64,000 bases of DNA from Xanthomonas sontii (GCF_040529055.1 NZ_CP132342.1:4400001-4464000), one strand, 5' to 3'. Positions 44,074 through 53,672 are shown, counted from the first letter of the stretch. Notes: generated by a model not told the origin, from the sequence alone. Numbers and translations are program-made.

Positions 44074-45137
44074 ACGACAGTACGTTCTCTTCGCGCAGTG
44101 CCATCGCCGATGCCGCGCACTGGCATGCGGTGCAACGCATGCAGCCGCTGGACGCGAAACAGGAACAGCAGTTGCTGGACTGGCTGACCGCCTCGCCGCA
44201 GCATCTGCGCGAGTATCTGGCCATGCAGCGCGTGGCCGGCGAACTCGGCGAGGCGCTGCGCGGCATGGACCTGGACGTGGACGCCTTGCTCGCCAGCGAC
44301 GACACCGCCGATGGCACGGCGAGCGGCAACGTCATCGCCCTGCCCGTGCCGCGGCGCGCGACAGCGGCAGCGCCAACGCGTGCGGCGCGCGCCCACGCCG
44401 CGCCGCGCTGGCGTCTGGCCGCGGCCGCCGCGGTGTGCGCGGTGGCGGTGCTGGTCGGCTGGGCCTGGCCACGCAGCCAGACCTACCGCACCGCGCTCGG
44501 CGAACAACGCAGCGTGCAACTGGCCGACGGCAGCACGGTGCGGCTCAATGCGCAGACACAGGTACGCGCCACGCTGACCCCCTGGAGCCGAAAACTGCAG
44601 TTGCTGCAGGGCCAGGCCAGTTTCGTGGTCGCCGCAGACCGGCGCCCGCTGCAGGTGCAGGCCGGGGGCCTGCGCGTGGAAGATATCGGCACCACCTTCG
44701 ACATCGCCCTGCACCCCGACCAGGCGCGCATCGAGGTCTCGGCCGGACGCGTGCACGTGTGGCGCCAGGACCGTCCGCAACAGCCCATGCTGGCCGATCT
44801 CGGCGCCGGCCAGAGTGCGCGCATCGACACCGCCGATGGCCGGGTCGAACTGGGCAACGAGGACGTCGCGGCGATGCACGCGTGGTGGCAACACCGCATC
44901 GTGTTCCGCGACGAACCGCTGGCCAATGTCGCCGAGGATTTCAACCGACTCAACCGCACCCGCCTGCTGATCGACGACGCCGATGCCGGGGCGATGCGAC
45001 TGACCGGCAACCTGCGTGGCGACGACGTCGCCGCGTTGCGCGCCTTCCTGGATGCGCAGCCGACATTGCAGGTGCGCACCAGCGCCGACGGCATCCACGT
45101 GCGCAGCCGCACGCCGACACAGGCACGCCTGCAGTAG
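44070..45137 (+). CDS. FecR-like anti-sigma factor
   Basis: Inner-membrane regulator of 355 residues that holds the FecI-like sigma and receives the signal from the TonB receptor. An N-terminal cytoplasmic DUF4880-like segment (ADAAHWHAVQRMQPLDAKQEQQLLDWLTASPQHLREYLAM), one membrane helix near residue 115-133 (WRLAAAAAVCAVAVLVGWAW) and the periplasmic FecR domain (TALGEQRSVQLADGSTVRLNAQTQVRATLTPWSRKLQLLQGQASFVV, GLRVEDIGTTFDIAL) are in the normal order. A C-terminal STN-like segment (FRDEPLANVAEDFNRLNRTRLLID) matches the receptor's signalling domain. The start is GTG at 44070, inside the sigma gene's stop codon. Confidence 0.93.
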   Translation: MNDSTFSSRSAIADAAHWHAVQRMQPLDAKQEQQLLDWLTASPQHLREYLAMQRVAGELGEALRGMDLDVDALLASDDTADGTASGNVIALPVPRRATAAAPTRAARAHAAPRWRLAAAAAVCAVAVLVGWAWPRSQTYRTALGEQRSVQLADGSTVRLNAQTQVRATLTPWSRKLQLLQGQASFVVAADRRPLQVQAGGLRVEDIGTTFDIALHPDQARIEVSAGRVHVWRQDRPQQPMLADLGAGQSARIDTADGRVELGNEDVAAMHAWWQHRIVFRDEPLANVAEDFNRLNRTRLLIDDADAGAMRLTGNLRGDDVAALRAFLDAQPTLQVRTSADGIHVRSRTPTQARLQ

Positions 45138-45405
45138 CGCGGCAGCTGCGTCGCGCGCACTGCGCGGCGCACGCATCCTTCAAACCAGACGGCCGGCGCG
45201 CCATCAGCGCGTCACATGCATCGTGCACGCACGCATCCGTGCGCGCACGCGAAGCCAGCACCCCCACGCACGTGTCACAGAAAATTCATCGAAAAACGGT
45301 GCCCGATCTTCGTCGTCGCGCCTCGTAGTCCGGGGACAGCGCAGGCAAATGCCCATGGGCGATGCCGCGCGCACCACACCACCCCCGCTCTCACAGGACC
45401 CGACG

Positions 45406-48303
45406 ATGCGCCGCACCCTGTTCCTTTCCATCGCCCTCGCCCTGCACGCCGGCGTCGCCGGTGCGCAGACCGCGCCCATCGCGGTCGAGGCGATTCCCGC
45501 GCAGCCGCTGGCGCGCGCGCTCAATGCGCTGTCGCGGCAGACCGGCCTGCAGTTCGTGTATGCCGCCGGCAGCACCGGCAACCCGCAGACCCATGGCAGC
45601 CGCGCCGGCGCGGCGCCGGAACAGGCGCTGCAGCAACTGCTCGACGGCACCGGCCTGCGCTACCGTTTCCTCACCCCGACCACGGTGACGATCGAGGCAG
45701 CGAGCGCGCCGGCCGAGACCGCCAGCACCGCGCCGGCCGCGATGACCGCCGCACCGACGCCGGCACCGGTGGCGTCGGCGGATGCGCCGGTCAAGCAACT
45801 TGACAGCATCCAGGTGCTCGGCAGCTACGCCGGCAGCCTCAGCGCCGCGCTGCGCGAGAAGCGCTACGCCGACAGCGTGGTCGACGTGATCGCCGCCGAG
45901 GACATCGGCAAGCTGCCGGCGCAGAACGTGGCAGAAGCGCTGCAGCGCGTGCCCGGCGTGTCGATCGTGCGCGACCGCGGCGAAGGCGTGTACGTGCGCG
46001 TGCGCGGCCTCGGCCCCAACTTCCAGGTGACCACGCTCAACGGCCAGACCATGGCGGTCAACGAGAACGTGCGCACCTCCGGCCAGACCGGCCGCCAGTT
46101 CCGCTACGACACCCTGCCCGCGGAACTGGTCGCCGGCCTGGAAGTGATCAAGAGCCCCACCGCGGATCTGGACGAAGGCGCGATCGGCGGCATCGTCAAC
46201 GTGCGCACGTTCCGCCCGCTGGAACTGGGTAAAACGCTCACCAACGTGTCGCTGGAGTCGAGCCAGGCGCAGCGCACCCACGCCAACGATCCGCGCGTGT
46301 CCGGCCTGTTCAACTGGGTCAACGCCGACGGCACCTTCGGCCTGCTGCTGTCCGGCGCCTACGCGCAGCGCAGCCTGCGCCAGGACCGGGTCAACGAAGT
46401 GAGCTGGGACTACTACCGCGACGGCGTGCCGGGCGTGCCTGGCGCCAACTACGTGCCCACCGGCCTGCGCCCGACGCTGGAACTGGAGCAGCGCGAACGC
46501 ACCGGCATCGCCGCCTCGCTGCAGTGGAAACCGATCGCGGCCTGGGAAACCAACCTGGACCTGCTCTACGCCAAGCAGACCGTGCACTACGACGAATACA
46601 GCCTGGGCGTGGGCTTCGACAGCCTGGCCAAGCTCAGCAACCTGCGCGTGGCGCATGGCGGCGTCGCCGGCTTCGACTACCGCAACGGCCAGGTGCAGAT
46701 CTCGCGCGAGACCTCCGGCATCACCGACGACAACCGCAGCGCGCGCCTGTCCAGCACCTGGAGCGGCGATGCGTGGACGCTGGGCGCGGTGGCGTTCCAC
46801 TCGCAGGCGCACAGCTACGACTCCGATCCGATCCGGCGCACGCGCCTGCGCAGCGGCACCACCCTGTCGATGCGCGTGGACATGCCGCAGGCCGATGGCG
46901 ACGACGTGCCCGACTGGCGCTTCACCAACGGCTTCGACCCGACCAACCCGGCCAGCGTGGCCGGGCGCCGCCTGGAGTGGCGCGAGATCGATGCGCGCGA
47001 CAAGGAGGACGCGCTGCAGCTCGACGCCAAGCGCGCGCTCGGCGACGGCTTCTTCCGCGAGCTCAAGTTCGGCGCCAAGTACCGGCAGCGCTCGCGCACC
47101 TACGATCGCGCCGACCTGCTGCTGACCAGCATCGCCGGGGTGCGCTTCCCGGCGGGCAACTTCACCGCGCTGCCGGTGGACGACATGCTGACCGACGCCA
47201 ACGGCAACCTGCCCCGGCAGTGGCTGGCGCCGATCGAATCGCGCTTCTTCGGTACCTGGCCGACCGCCGCGGACCTGGTCAACACGCCGAACAGCGCCGA
47301 CCTGCAGAACTCCTACGAGGTGAAGGAGAAGATCGGCTCGGCCTATGCGATGGCCGACTTCGGCGGCGACCTGGCCGGCCGCGCGCTGCGCGGCAACCTC
47401 GGCGTGCGCCTGGTGCGCACCGAGCAGACCACCGACGGCCATGCCGACGTCAACGGCAGCGCGCAACCGGTGCACTTCGAACGCAGCTACAGCAACGCAC
47501 TGCCCTCGTTCAACGCGGCCTGGGACGTGCGCGAGGACATGGTGCTGCGCAGTTCCGCGGCCAAGGTCATCACCCGTCCCGACCTCACCGACCTGTCGTC
47601 CAAGCTCACCTTCAATTCCAGCGGCGAGATCCTCACCGCCAGCGGCGGCAATCCGTCGCTACGCCCGTTCGAGGCCTGGCAGTACGACCTGACCTTCGAG
47701 TGGTACATCGACGGCACCTCGGCGCTGACCGGCGGCGTGTTCTACAAGGACATCTCGCGCTTCATCCAGACCCAGATGTCGAACCTGCAGTACCAGGGCC
47801 AGACCTACCTGCTCTCGTCCAAGACCAACGGCAGCCAGGCCAGCGTCAAGGGCGTGGAAGTGGCCTACCAGCAGGTCTTCGCCGGCCTGCCGGCGCCGCT
47901 GGACGGGCTGGGCATGCAGCTCAACTACACCTGGACCGACAGCGAGGCCACCTATCGCGACGGCAGCCGCACCTTCACCGACAGCCTCGAAGGCGTGGCC
48001 AAGAACACCTACAACGCGGTGCTGTTCTACGAGAAGGGACCGCTGATGGCGCGGGTGAGCTATGGCTGGAGCGACGACATCGTCAACGCGGTCGGCACCG
48101 CCAACGTCGCCACGCTCAACAGCGACAAGTTCGGCAGCCTCGACGCGAACGTGGCATGGAAGGTCAACGACACCCTGTCGGTGTTCGTCAACGCGATCAA
48201 TCTCACCGGCGCCGTGCAGCGCCAGTACGTCGGCGACCGCCTGTTCGGCGGCTACACCGACTACGGCCGCACCTGGTCGGTGGGCTTGCGCGCACGTTTC
48301 TGA
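45406..48303 (+). CDS. TonB-dependent outer-membrane receptor with signalling domain
   Basis: A 965-residue outer-membrane transporter. Signal peptide MRRTLFLSIALALHAGVAGAQ, then a secretin/TonB short N-terminal (STN) domain at about 25-110 (PLARALNALSRQTGLQFVYAAG, LLDGTGLRYRFLTPTTVTI), the mark of receptors that signal through FecR. A proline/alanine linker, the plug (VVDVIAAEDIGKLPAQNVAEALQRVPGVSIVRDRGEGVYVRVRGL) and the 22-strand barrel follow, ending in TWSVGLRARF with the C-terminal Phe. It belongs to the large receptors (KLPAQNVAEALQR type) common in xanthomonads. The substrate is unknown; the next two genes suggest a phosphorylated organic compound. The 268 bases before it probably hold the ECF promoter, for which I could not identify hexamers. 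Confidence 0.93.
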   Translation: MRRTLFLSIALALHAGVAGAQTAPIAVEAIPAQPLARALNALSRQTGLQFVYAAGSTGNPQTHGSRAGAAPEQALQQLLDGTGLRYRFLTPTTVTIEAASAPAETASTAPAAMTAAPTPAPVASADAPVKQLDSIQVLGSYAGSLSAALREKRYADSVVDVIAAEDIGKLPAQNVAEALQRVPGVSIVRDRGEGVYVRVRGLGPNFQVTTLNGQTMAVNENVRTSGQTGRQFRYDTLPAELVAGLEVIKSPTADLDEGAIGGIVNVRTFRPLELGKTLTNVSLESSQAQRTHANDPRVSGLFNWVNADGTFGLLLSGAYAQRSLRQDRVNEVSWDYYRDGVPGVPGANYVPTGLRPTLELEQRERTGIAASLQWKPIAAWETNLDLLYAKQTVHYDEYSLGVGFDSLAKLSNLRVAHGGVAGFDYRNGQVQISRETSGITDDNRSARLSSTWSGDAWTLGAVAFHSQAHSYDSDPIRRTRLRSGTTLSMRVDMPQADGDDVPDWRFTNGFDPTNPASVAGRRLEWREIDARDKEDALQLDAKRALGDGFFRELKFGAKYRQRSRTYDRADLLLTSIAGVRFPAGNFTALPVDDMLTDANGNLPRQWLAPIESRFFGTWPTAADLVNTPNSADLQNSYEVKEKIGSAYAMADFGGDLAGRALRGNLGVRLVRTEQTTDGHADVNGSAQPVHFERSYSNALPSFNAAWDVREDMVLRSSAAKVITRPDLTDLSSKLTFNSSGEILTASGGNPSLRPFEAWQYDLTFEWYIDGTSALTGGVFYKDISRFIQTQMSNLQYQGQTYLLSSKTNGSQASVKGVEVAYQQVFAGLPAPLDGLGMQLNYTWTDSEATYRDGSRTFTDSLEGVAKNTYNAVLFYEKGPLMARVSYGWSDDIVNAVGTANVATLNSDKFGSLDANVAWKVNDTLSVFVNAINLTGAVQRQYVGDRLFGGYTDYGRTWSVGLRARF

Positions 48304-48429
48304 TCCGCCGCGCTGCCGCCCACGCGCGGCAGCCAGCCCGCCCCGCGGCCTGCATCGCCGCGGGCGCCGGCCATCGCACCGTGCGCGCACCGCCGCGCGC
48401 GGCGTACCGCCTCTGCCTGGAGCCTGCCG

Positions 48430-49731
48430 ATGCCATCGCTGCCGCGCCTCGTCACCCTCGTCCTGTTCGTCCTCGCGCCGCTGGCCTGCACCGCCGCTCG
48501 CGCGCAACCGGCCGCGACGGAGACCCTGGAAAAAGTCGTCATCCTCAAGCGCCACGGCGTGCGCGCGGCGATGTCCAGCGCGGAGCAACTGGAGCGTTAC
48601 TCGGCGCGCCCCTGGCCGCGCTTCGCGGTGCCGGCCGGGTATCTCACCGCGAACGGCGCGGCGCTGGAACGCTTGTTCGGCGCCTACTACCGCGCCCGCT
48701 ACGCACCGCTGGGGCTGTTCGCCGGCGACGGCTGCGCGGCCGCGTACTATTGGGCCAACCGCACCCAACGCACCCTCGCCTCGGCGCAGGCGCTGGCCAG
48801 CACGCTGACCCCGGGCTGCGCCAATCCGGTGCACAGCGTCGCCGACGATGCCTCCGATCCGCTGTTCGACGGCACGCCCGCGTTGCGCACTCCCGCCGCA
48901 GTGGCGCAGATGCGCGCGGCCATCGCCGGCCGCATCGGCGGCGATGCGCAGGCCTGGAACGCGGCCCAGGCCGATGCCATCGCCAGCCTGCAGCAACTGC
49001 TGCTGCAGTGCGCGCAACGGCCCTGCCCGGCCGACGCCGGCAGCGGCAAGCTGCGCCTGGATGCGGTGCCGGCGCGGCTAGGCGATGCCGACGACGCGAT
49101 CCCCGGCATCGAAGGCCCGGCCGCGGCCGCTTCCGGCCTCAGCGAAAGCCTGCTGATGGCCTGGGCCGACGGCCAGGACTTCGCCGCGCTGGGCTGGCGC
49201 GGGGTCGACGAGGCCAGCCTGCTGCGCGCCTTCGCCCCGCACCAGGCCGAGTTCGCGCTGCGCCTGCGCGCGCCGGCGGTGGCGCGCATGGCCGCCTCGC
49301 CGCTGGCGACACGGCTGCTGGCGACGCTGCTGGACGGCAGCGGCCAGGCCACGCGGGCCGAACCGATCGGCGGCGCGGCGCGGCTGGTGGTGCTGTCCGG
49401 CCACGACGGCACCCTGACCCTGCTGGCCGGCATGCTCGACCTGCATTGGCAGCTGCAAGGCTACCAGCCCGACCAGACCGTGCCCGGCGGCGCGCTGGTG
49501 TTCGAGCGCTGGCGCCGCGCCGACGGCGAACGCGTGATCCGCCTGCGCTACACCGCGCAGAGCCTGGCGCAACTGCGCGAACGCCGCGCGCTGACGGTGC
49601 AGGCGCCGCCGCTGGAGTCGCCCGTGTTCATCCCGCAGTGCAGCCGCGCCGACGCCGCCTACGACTGCCCGCTACCCGCCTTCGCCGCCGCGGTCGAGGC
49701 CGCGCTCGATCCGCAGTTCCTGACCCCATGA
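48430..49731 (+). CDS. Secreted histidine acid phosphatase (phytase/glucose-1-phosphatase-like)
   Basis: A 433-residue exported histidine acid phosphatase (branch 2). The signal peptide is LPRLVTLVLFVLAPLACTAARAQ. The phosphohistidine motif reads VVILKRHGVRAAMSS, with Ala where RHGxRxP enzymes have Pro, and the proton donor region is VVLSGHDGTLTLLAGML (HD motif). Six or more cysteines (CTAARA, GDGCAAAY, TPGCANP, LLQCAQRPCP, PQCSRADAAYDCP) suggest periplasmic disulfides. Members hydrolyse phytate, glucose-1-phosphate or other phosphomonoesters; which one cannot be told. It begins 127 bases after the TonB receptor gene and is likely expressed with it. Confidence 0.9.
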   Translation: MPSLPRLVTLVLFVLAPLACTAARAQPAATETLEKVVILKRHGVRAAMSSAEQLERYSARPWPRFAVPAGYLTANGAALERLFGAYYRARYAPLGLFAGDGCAAAYYWANRTQRTLASAQALASTLTPGCANPVHSVADDASDPLFDGTPALRTPAAVAQMRAAIAGRIGGDAQAWNAAQADAIASLQQLLLQCAQRPCPADAGSGKLRLDAVPARLGDADDAIPGIEGPAAAASGLSESLLMAWADGQDFAALGWRGVDEASLLRAFAPHQAEFALRLRAPAVARMAASPLATRLLATLLDGSGQATRAEPIGGAARLVVLSGHDGTLTLLAGMLDLHWQLQGYQPDQTVPGGALVFERWRRADGERVIRLRYTAQSLAQLRERRALTVQAPPLESPVFIPQCSRADAAYDCPLPAFAAAVEAALDPQFLTP

Positions 49732-49840
49732 CGCCACGTGCGCCGGCCCCGGCCGGTCGCGCGGCGGCATCGGTGCCTTCCGGCACCGCCCCTGGCGCTC
49801 GCGCCACCCGCTGTTCCTCCCAACCCGCAAGAGGCGATTC

Positions 49841-51145
49841 ATGATCCAGCATCTACGCACCCTCGTGAGCTACGGCATCGGATTGAGCCTGGCCTGCGCC
49901 GGCGTGGTCCACGCGCAATCGGACGTCGGCGTGCTCGACGTGCTCACCTACAACGTCGCCGGCCTGCCGCAAGGCATCTCCAGCAGCAACCCGGCCGCCA
50001 ACACCGCCCAGATCGCACCGAAGCTGGCGCCCTACGGCCTGATCAACGTGCAGGAAGACTTCAACTATCACGCCACCTTGTACGCGGGCGACCAGCATCC
50101 CTACCGCACGCCCACCAGCGGCGGCGCGGCGATCGGCGACGGCCTCAACACGCTGAGCAACTATCGCTTCGACGACTTCACCCGCATCAAGTGGGACAAG
50201 TGCAACGGCACCGACTGCCTCACCCCCAAGGGCTTCAGCTACATGCGCGTGCGCCTGGACGACGGCGTGCTGCTGGACGTGTACAACGCGCACCCCAACG
50301 CCGGCACCGAGAGCGCCGACCTGGCCGCGCGGCGCGCCAACATCAGCCAGCTGTCGCAGTTCATCCAGACCTGGTCGGCCGGCAACGCGGTGCTGGTGAT
50401 GATGGACTCCAACACCCGCTACACCCGCGCCGACGACAACATCCGTGCGTTGATTTCCGCCAACGGCCTGACCGATACCTGGGTGGAACTGGTCAAGGGC
50501 AGTGCCCCGGCGGCCGGCGCCGCGCCGCTGCTGTGCGGCACCCCGCCGACCAACGACTGCGAAGTGGTGGACAAGATCCTGTACCGCGACGCGCCGCAGC
50601 TGACCCTGGTCGCCAACCGCTACAAGCTCGACGACGGCAACTTCTACGACAGCGACGGCAAGCCGCTGTCCGACCACTACCCGCTGGCCGCGCAGTTCGG
50701 CTGGGCGGTCGGGACCACCGTGCGCACCAGCGACCAGTTCGGCGGCCCGCACGGCACCCCGTTCAACGACATCGCCAAGGGCGCCGAGCAGCGCACCATC
50801 GCCAGCGTGACCCTGCGCGGCGCCTCGCGCCTGGACGGCATCGCGCTGGGCCTGGACAACGGCAGCACCCTGGCCCACGGCGGCAGCGGCGGCGACGCGG
50901 TCACGCTGCGCCTGGGCAGCAACGAGCGGCTGACCTCGGCCACGCTGAGCGTGGGCCAGTACAACGGCCACACCCGGCTGTTCTCGCTGAGCCTGCGCAC
51001 CAACCAGGGCCGCAGCCTCAGCGCCGGCACGCCGACCACCGAGACCTACACGCTCACCGCGCCCAGCGGCTGGCACATCGCCGGCTTCACCGGCCGCGAC
51101 GGCGACGAGATCGACAAGCTCGGCGTGGTGTACCGCAAGGATTGA
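49841..51145 (+). CDS. Secreted endonuclease/exonuclease/phosphatase-fold enzyme with jacalin-like lectin domain
   Basis: A 434-residue exported protein. Signal peptide MIQHLRTLVSYGIGLSLACAGVVHAQ. Residues about 30-285 form an EEP (DNase I/sphingomyelinase-like) domain with the metal and catalytic residues visible: Asn in VLTYNVAGLPQ, Glu in LINVQEDFN, Asp and Asn in VMMDSNTRY, and the terminal pair in LSDHYPLAAQF. Residues about 295-434 match a jacalin-like lectin sandwich (SDQFGGPHGTPFNDI, LRLGSNERLTSATLSVGQYNG, WHIAGFTGRDGDEIDKLGVVY). The lectin part probably binds a glycan while the EEP part cleaves a phosphodiester such as a phospholipid head group or nucleic acid. It is 109 bases after the acid phosphatase gene, with GAGG before the ATG. 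Confidence 0.88.
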   Translation: MIQHLRTLVSYGIGLSLACAGVVHAQSDVGVLDVLTYNVAGLPQGISSSNPAANTAQIAPKLAPYGLINVQEDFNYHATLYAGDQHPYRTPTSGGAAIGDGLNTLSNYRFDDFTRIKWDKCNGTDCLTPKGFSYMRVRLDDGVLLDVYNAHPNAGTESADLAARRANISQLSQFIQTWSAGNAVLVMMDSNTRYTRADDNIRALISANGLTDTWVELVKGSAPAAGAAPLLCGTPPTNDCEVVDKILYRDAPQLTLVANRYKLDDGNFYDSDGKPLSDHYPLAAQFGWAVGTTVRTSDQFGGPHGTPFNDIAKGAEQRTIASVTLRGASRLDGIALGLDNGSTLAHGGSGGDAVTLRLGSNERLTSATLSVGQYNGHTRLFSLSLRTNQGRSLSAGTPTTETYTLTAPSGWHIAGFTGRDGDEIDKLGVVYRKD

Positions 51146-51443
51146 CGGAACCGCGGGCGCCATCGCGTCTGCGGCACCGCAACGGCAACGGCGCGCGTGG
51201 CGACGCGCGCCGTTCGCCTTACCGAAGAAGAGGCGCCGGCTGCGACCTGTGGCCGGTCGCGCGCATCGACGTGCAGCGAGCGGATGCATTACCGCTGACG
51301 ATGCGGATCGGAAATCTCCACACCAGGCCGCGCGATGCGGCCACGTGTCTACGTGGGCCGCACTCGCGCGCACACCACCGCATCGCGATTCGAAGCGACG
51401 CAGTACACGGGGACGACGCGCCGCTGCCCGCCGACGCCGCAGC

Positions 51444-52829
51444 CTATTCGCTCGCCGCTTCCAGCGCCTGCGCCAAGCGCTCCACCGCGATCACCTCCAT
51501 GCCCTTGACCGTACCGGTCTTGGGCGCATTGGCCTTGGGCACGATGGCGCGCTTGAAGCCGTGCGTGGCGGCCTCGCGCAGCCGGTCCTCGCCATTGGGC
51601 ACCGGGCGGATCTCGCCGGACAGGCCGACCTCGCCGAAGGCGATGGTCTTTTCCGCCAACGGCCGATCGCGCAGCGACGACAGCACCGCCAGCAGCACCG
51701 GCAGGTCGGCCGCGGTCTCCTGCACGCGGATGCCGCCGACCACGTTGACGAACACGTCCTGGTCGCCGACCACGATGCCGCCATGGCGGTGCAGCACCGC
51801 CAGCAGCATCGCCAGCCGGTTCTGTTCCAGGCCCACCGCCACGCGCCGCGGATTGGACAGCGGCGAGGCATCGACCAGGGCCTGCACTTCCACCATCAGC
51901 GGCCGCGTGCCTTCGCGGGTGACCATCACGCAACTGCCGGGCTGGTGCGCGCTGCCGCCGGACAGGAAGATCGCCGACGGATTGGAGACTTCCTTCAGCC
52001 CCTTCTCGCCCATCGCGAACACGCCCAGTTCGTTGACCGCGCCGAAGCGGTTCTTGAACGCGCGCAGCAGGCGGAAGCGGCTGCCGCTCTCGCCCTCGAA
52101 GTACAGCACCGCATCGACCATGTGCTCGAGCACGCGCGGGCCGGCGATGCCGCCCTCCTTGGTGACGTGGCCGACCAGGAACACCGCGGTGCCGGTCTCC
52201 TTGGCATAGCGCACCAGGCGCGCGGCGCTCTCGCGCACCTGGCTGACCGAACCCGGCGCGGCGGTCAGCGCCTCGGTCCACAGGGTCTGCACCGAGTCGG
52301 CGACGATCAGCTTGGGCCGCGCCGCGCTGGCGTGCTGCAGGATGTGCTCGATGCCGGTCTCGGCCAGCGCGTTGAGGCCGTCCAGCGGCAGGTCCAGGCG
52401 CACCGCGCGGCCGGCGACCTGGCCCAGCGATTCCTCGCCGGTCACGTACAGCACCGGCAGCGTGCCGGCCATCTTCGCCAGCGCCTGCAGCAGCAGGGTC
52501 GACTTGCCGATGCCGGGGTCGCCGCCGATCAGCACCACCGCGCCCTCGACCAGGCCGCCGCCCAGCACCCGGTCGAACTCGCCGATGCCGGTGGACACGC
52601 GCGCCTGGTCGCGATGCTCCACGTCCTTGAGCGCGGTGATCTTCGGCGTCTCGGCCTTGCCGGCCCAGCCGCTGCGCCGCGCCGCGGCCGGCGCCTTGGC
52701 CGTGGCCGCGCTCTCCAGCACGATCTCGCTCAGCGAGTTCCAGGCGCCGCATTCGGTGCACTGACCCTGCCATTTGTTGTATTCGGCGCCGCACTCGCCG
52801 CAGACATAGGCCGTTTTCGCTTTCGCCAT
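51444..52829 (-). CDS. radA: DNA repair protein RadA (Sms)
   Basis: RecA-like ATPase that helps branch migration and processing of recombination intermediates. The 461 residues have the N-terminal zinc finger (YVCGECGAEYNKWQGQCTECGAWNSL, C4), Walker A LIGGDPGIGKSTLLLQ, the RadA-specific KNRFG motif (FKNRFGAVNELGVF) and the C-terminal Lon-like domain (DVFVNVVGGIRVQETAADLPVLLAVLSS, FGEVGLSGEIRPV). Complete and of normal length; stands alone, convergent with the EEP gene. Confidence 0.97.
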   Translation of the reverse strand: MAKAKTAYVCGECGAEYNKWQGQCTECGAWNSLSEIVLESAATAKAPAAARRSGWAGKAETPKITALKDVEHRDQARVSTGIGEFDRVLGGGLVEGAVVLIGGDPGIGKSTLLLQALAKMAGTLPVLYVTGEESLGQVAGRAVRLDLPLDGLNALAETGIEHILQHASAARPKLIVADSVQTLWTEALTAAPGSVSQVRESAARLVRYAKETGTAVFLVGHVTKEGGIAGPRVLEHMVDAVLYFEGESGSRFRLLRAFKNRFGAVNELGVFAMGEKGLKEVSNPSAIFLSGGSAHQPGSCVMVTREGTRPLMVEVQALVDASPLSNPRRVAVGLEQNRLAMLLAVLHRHGGIVVGDQDVFVNVVGGIRVQETAADLPVLLAVLSSLRDRPLAEKTIAFGEVGLSGEIRPVPNGEDRLREAATHGFKRAIVPKANAPKTGTVKGMEVIAVERLAQALEAASE

Positions 52830-53135
52830 CTGCTTCTGGTCCGCTCAGACAATGCATCAGCATAGTGGCTGGCGGTCTCAGCGTCCGCGACGCGGCGCCA
52901 GGCACCGCATCGCATTCGCTTCCCCAGCGTGTAACGCGGCGCCGGGAAGACGTCGCGCACTCGGCAGCGACGACGATGTACGGCGGGCGCTGCTGCGTTT
53001 CCCCGCGACTGGTGACCCAAGCCGCCCGCGCACGGCCGCCAGGCGGCAGCAGGAGGCAGCCTGTGGCGCCGACGTCGGGTCAGACCGATTCTGCCCGGGA
53101 CGATGTCCTCTTCGCTTGTCGCGGCAGGGAGGCCG
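52830..53135. other. Intergenic region without recognisable gene
   Basis: A 306-base gap between radA and the P-loop kinase-like gene, both on the minus strand. On the minus strand there is a TATGCT hexamer 30 bases before radA (52864-52859), a possible -10 box without a good -35. No other structure was seen. Confidence 0.35.
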
Positions 53136-53672
53136 TCAGCGCGCCTTCAAGGCAGCAAGCAGGTGTTGCGCCTGCTCCCGTCGCCTAATGCGCACGAAGC
53201 GAATATGCGCGTACTGCGGGTTGTGCAGATCGGCCTGGTAGCGCGCGCGGTTGCTGCGCCAGGTCTTGAGCATCCAGATGATGATGGACTCCCGGCTAAA
53301 GAATGCGCGGCGAAAACTCTCGCGATTTCCCGTACCGGGCCACAGCTCCTGTTTGTGCCAGGCCCGTTTGAACGCTCTGGCGACAGCCTGGAACAGCGTG
53401 CGCAAAAATCCATAGTCCACCCACACCACCAGGTCCACGTCGCGCCATTTCACGGGGCGCGTCCGGTTGGAGTTGCCATCCAGCACCCAGTCGGCAGAGG
53501 CGGCCAACGCACGCTCCAGCTCTTTCAGGAACACATCGTCCGGGGTCCCCTGCCAGTCCGGGCGCCAGTAGAGTCTGTCCATTTCGACATAGGGAATCGC
53601 AAGTTCCTTGGCGATCAGCCTGGCGAGTGTGCTTTTCCCGCTTGCGCTGGTGCCGACCACATTGATTTTCAC
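53136..53672 (-). CDS. P-loop kinase-like protein (FlaR/adenylate-kinase type)
   Basis: A 178-residue cytoplasmic nucleotide-binding protein. Walker A is at the very N-terminus (INVVGTSASGKSTLARLIAKEL), followed by the typical WRPDWQGTPDDVFLKELERALAASADWVLDGN and a lid-like basic segment KRAWHKQELWPGTGNRESFRRAFF. Such proteins are often annotated as topology-modulation protein FlaR or adenylate kinase-related; the substrate is not known. The start is a GTG at 53672, directly before the first beta strand; no ATG is in a sensible place. Confidence 0.82.
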   Translation of the reverse strand: MKINVVGTSASGKSTLARLIAKELAIPYVEMDRLYWRPDWQGTPDDVFLKELERALAASADWVLDGNSNRTRPVKWRDVDLVVWVDYGFLRTLFQAVARAFKRAWHKQELWPGTGNRESFRRAFFSRESIIIWMLKTWRSNRARYQADLHNPQYAHIRFVRIRRREQAQHLLAALKAR

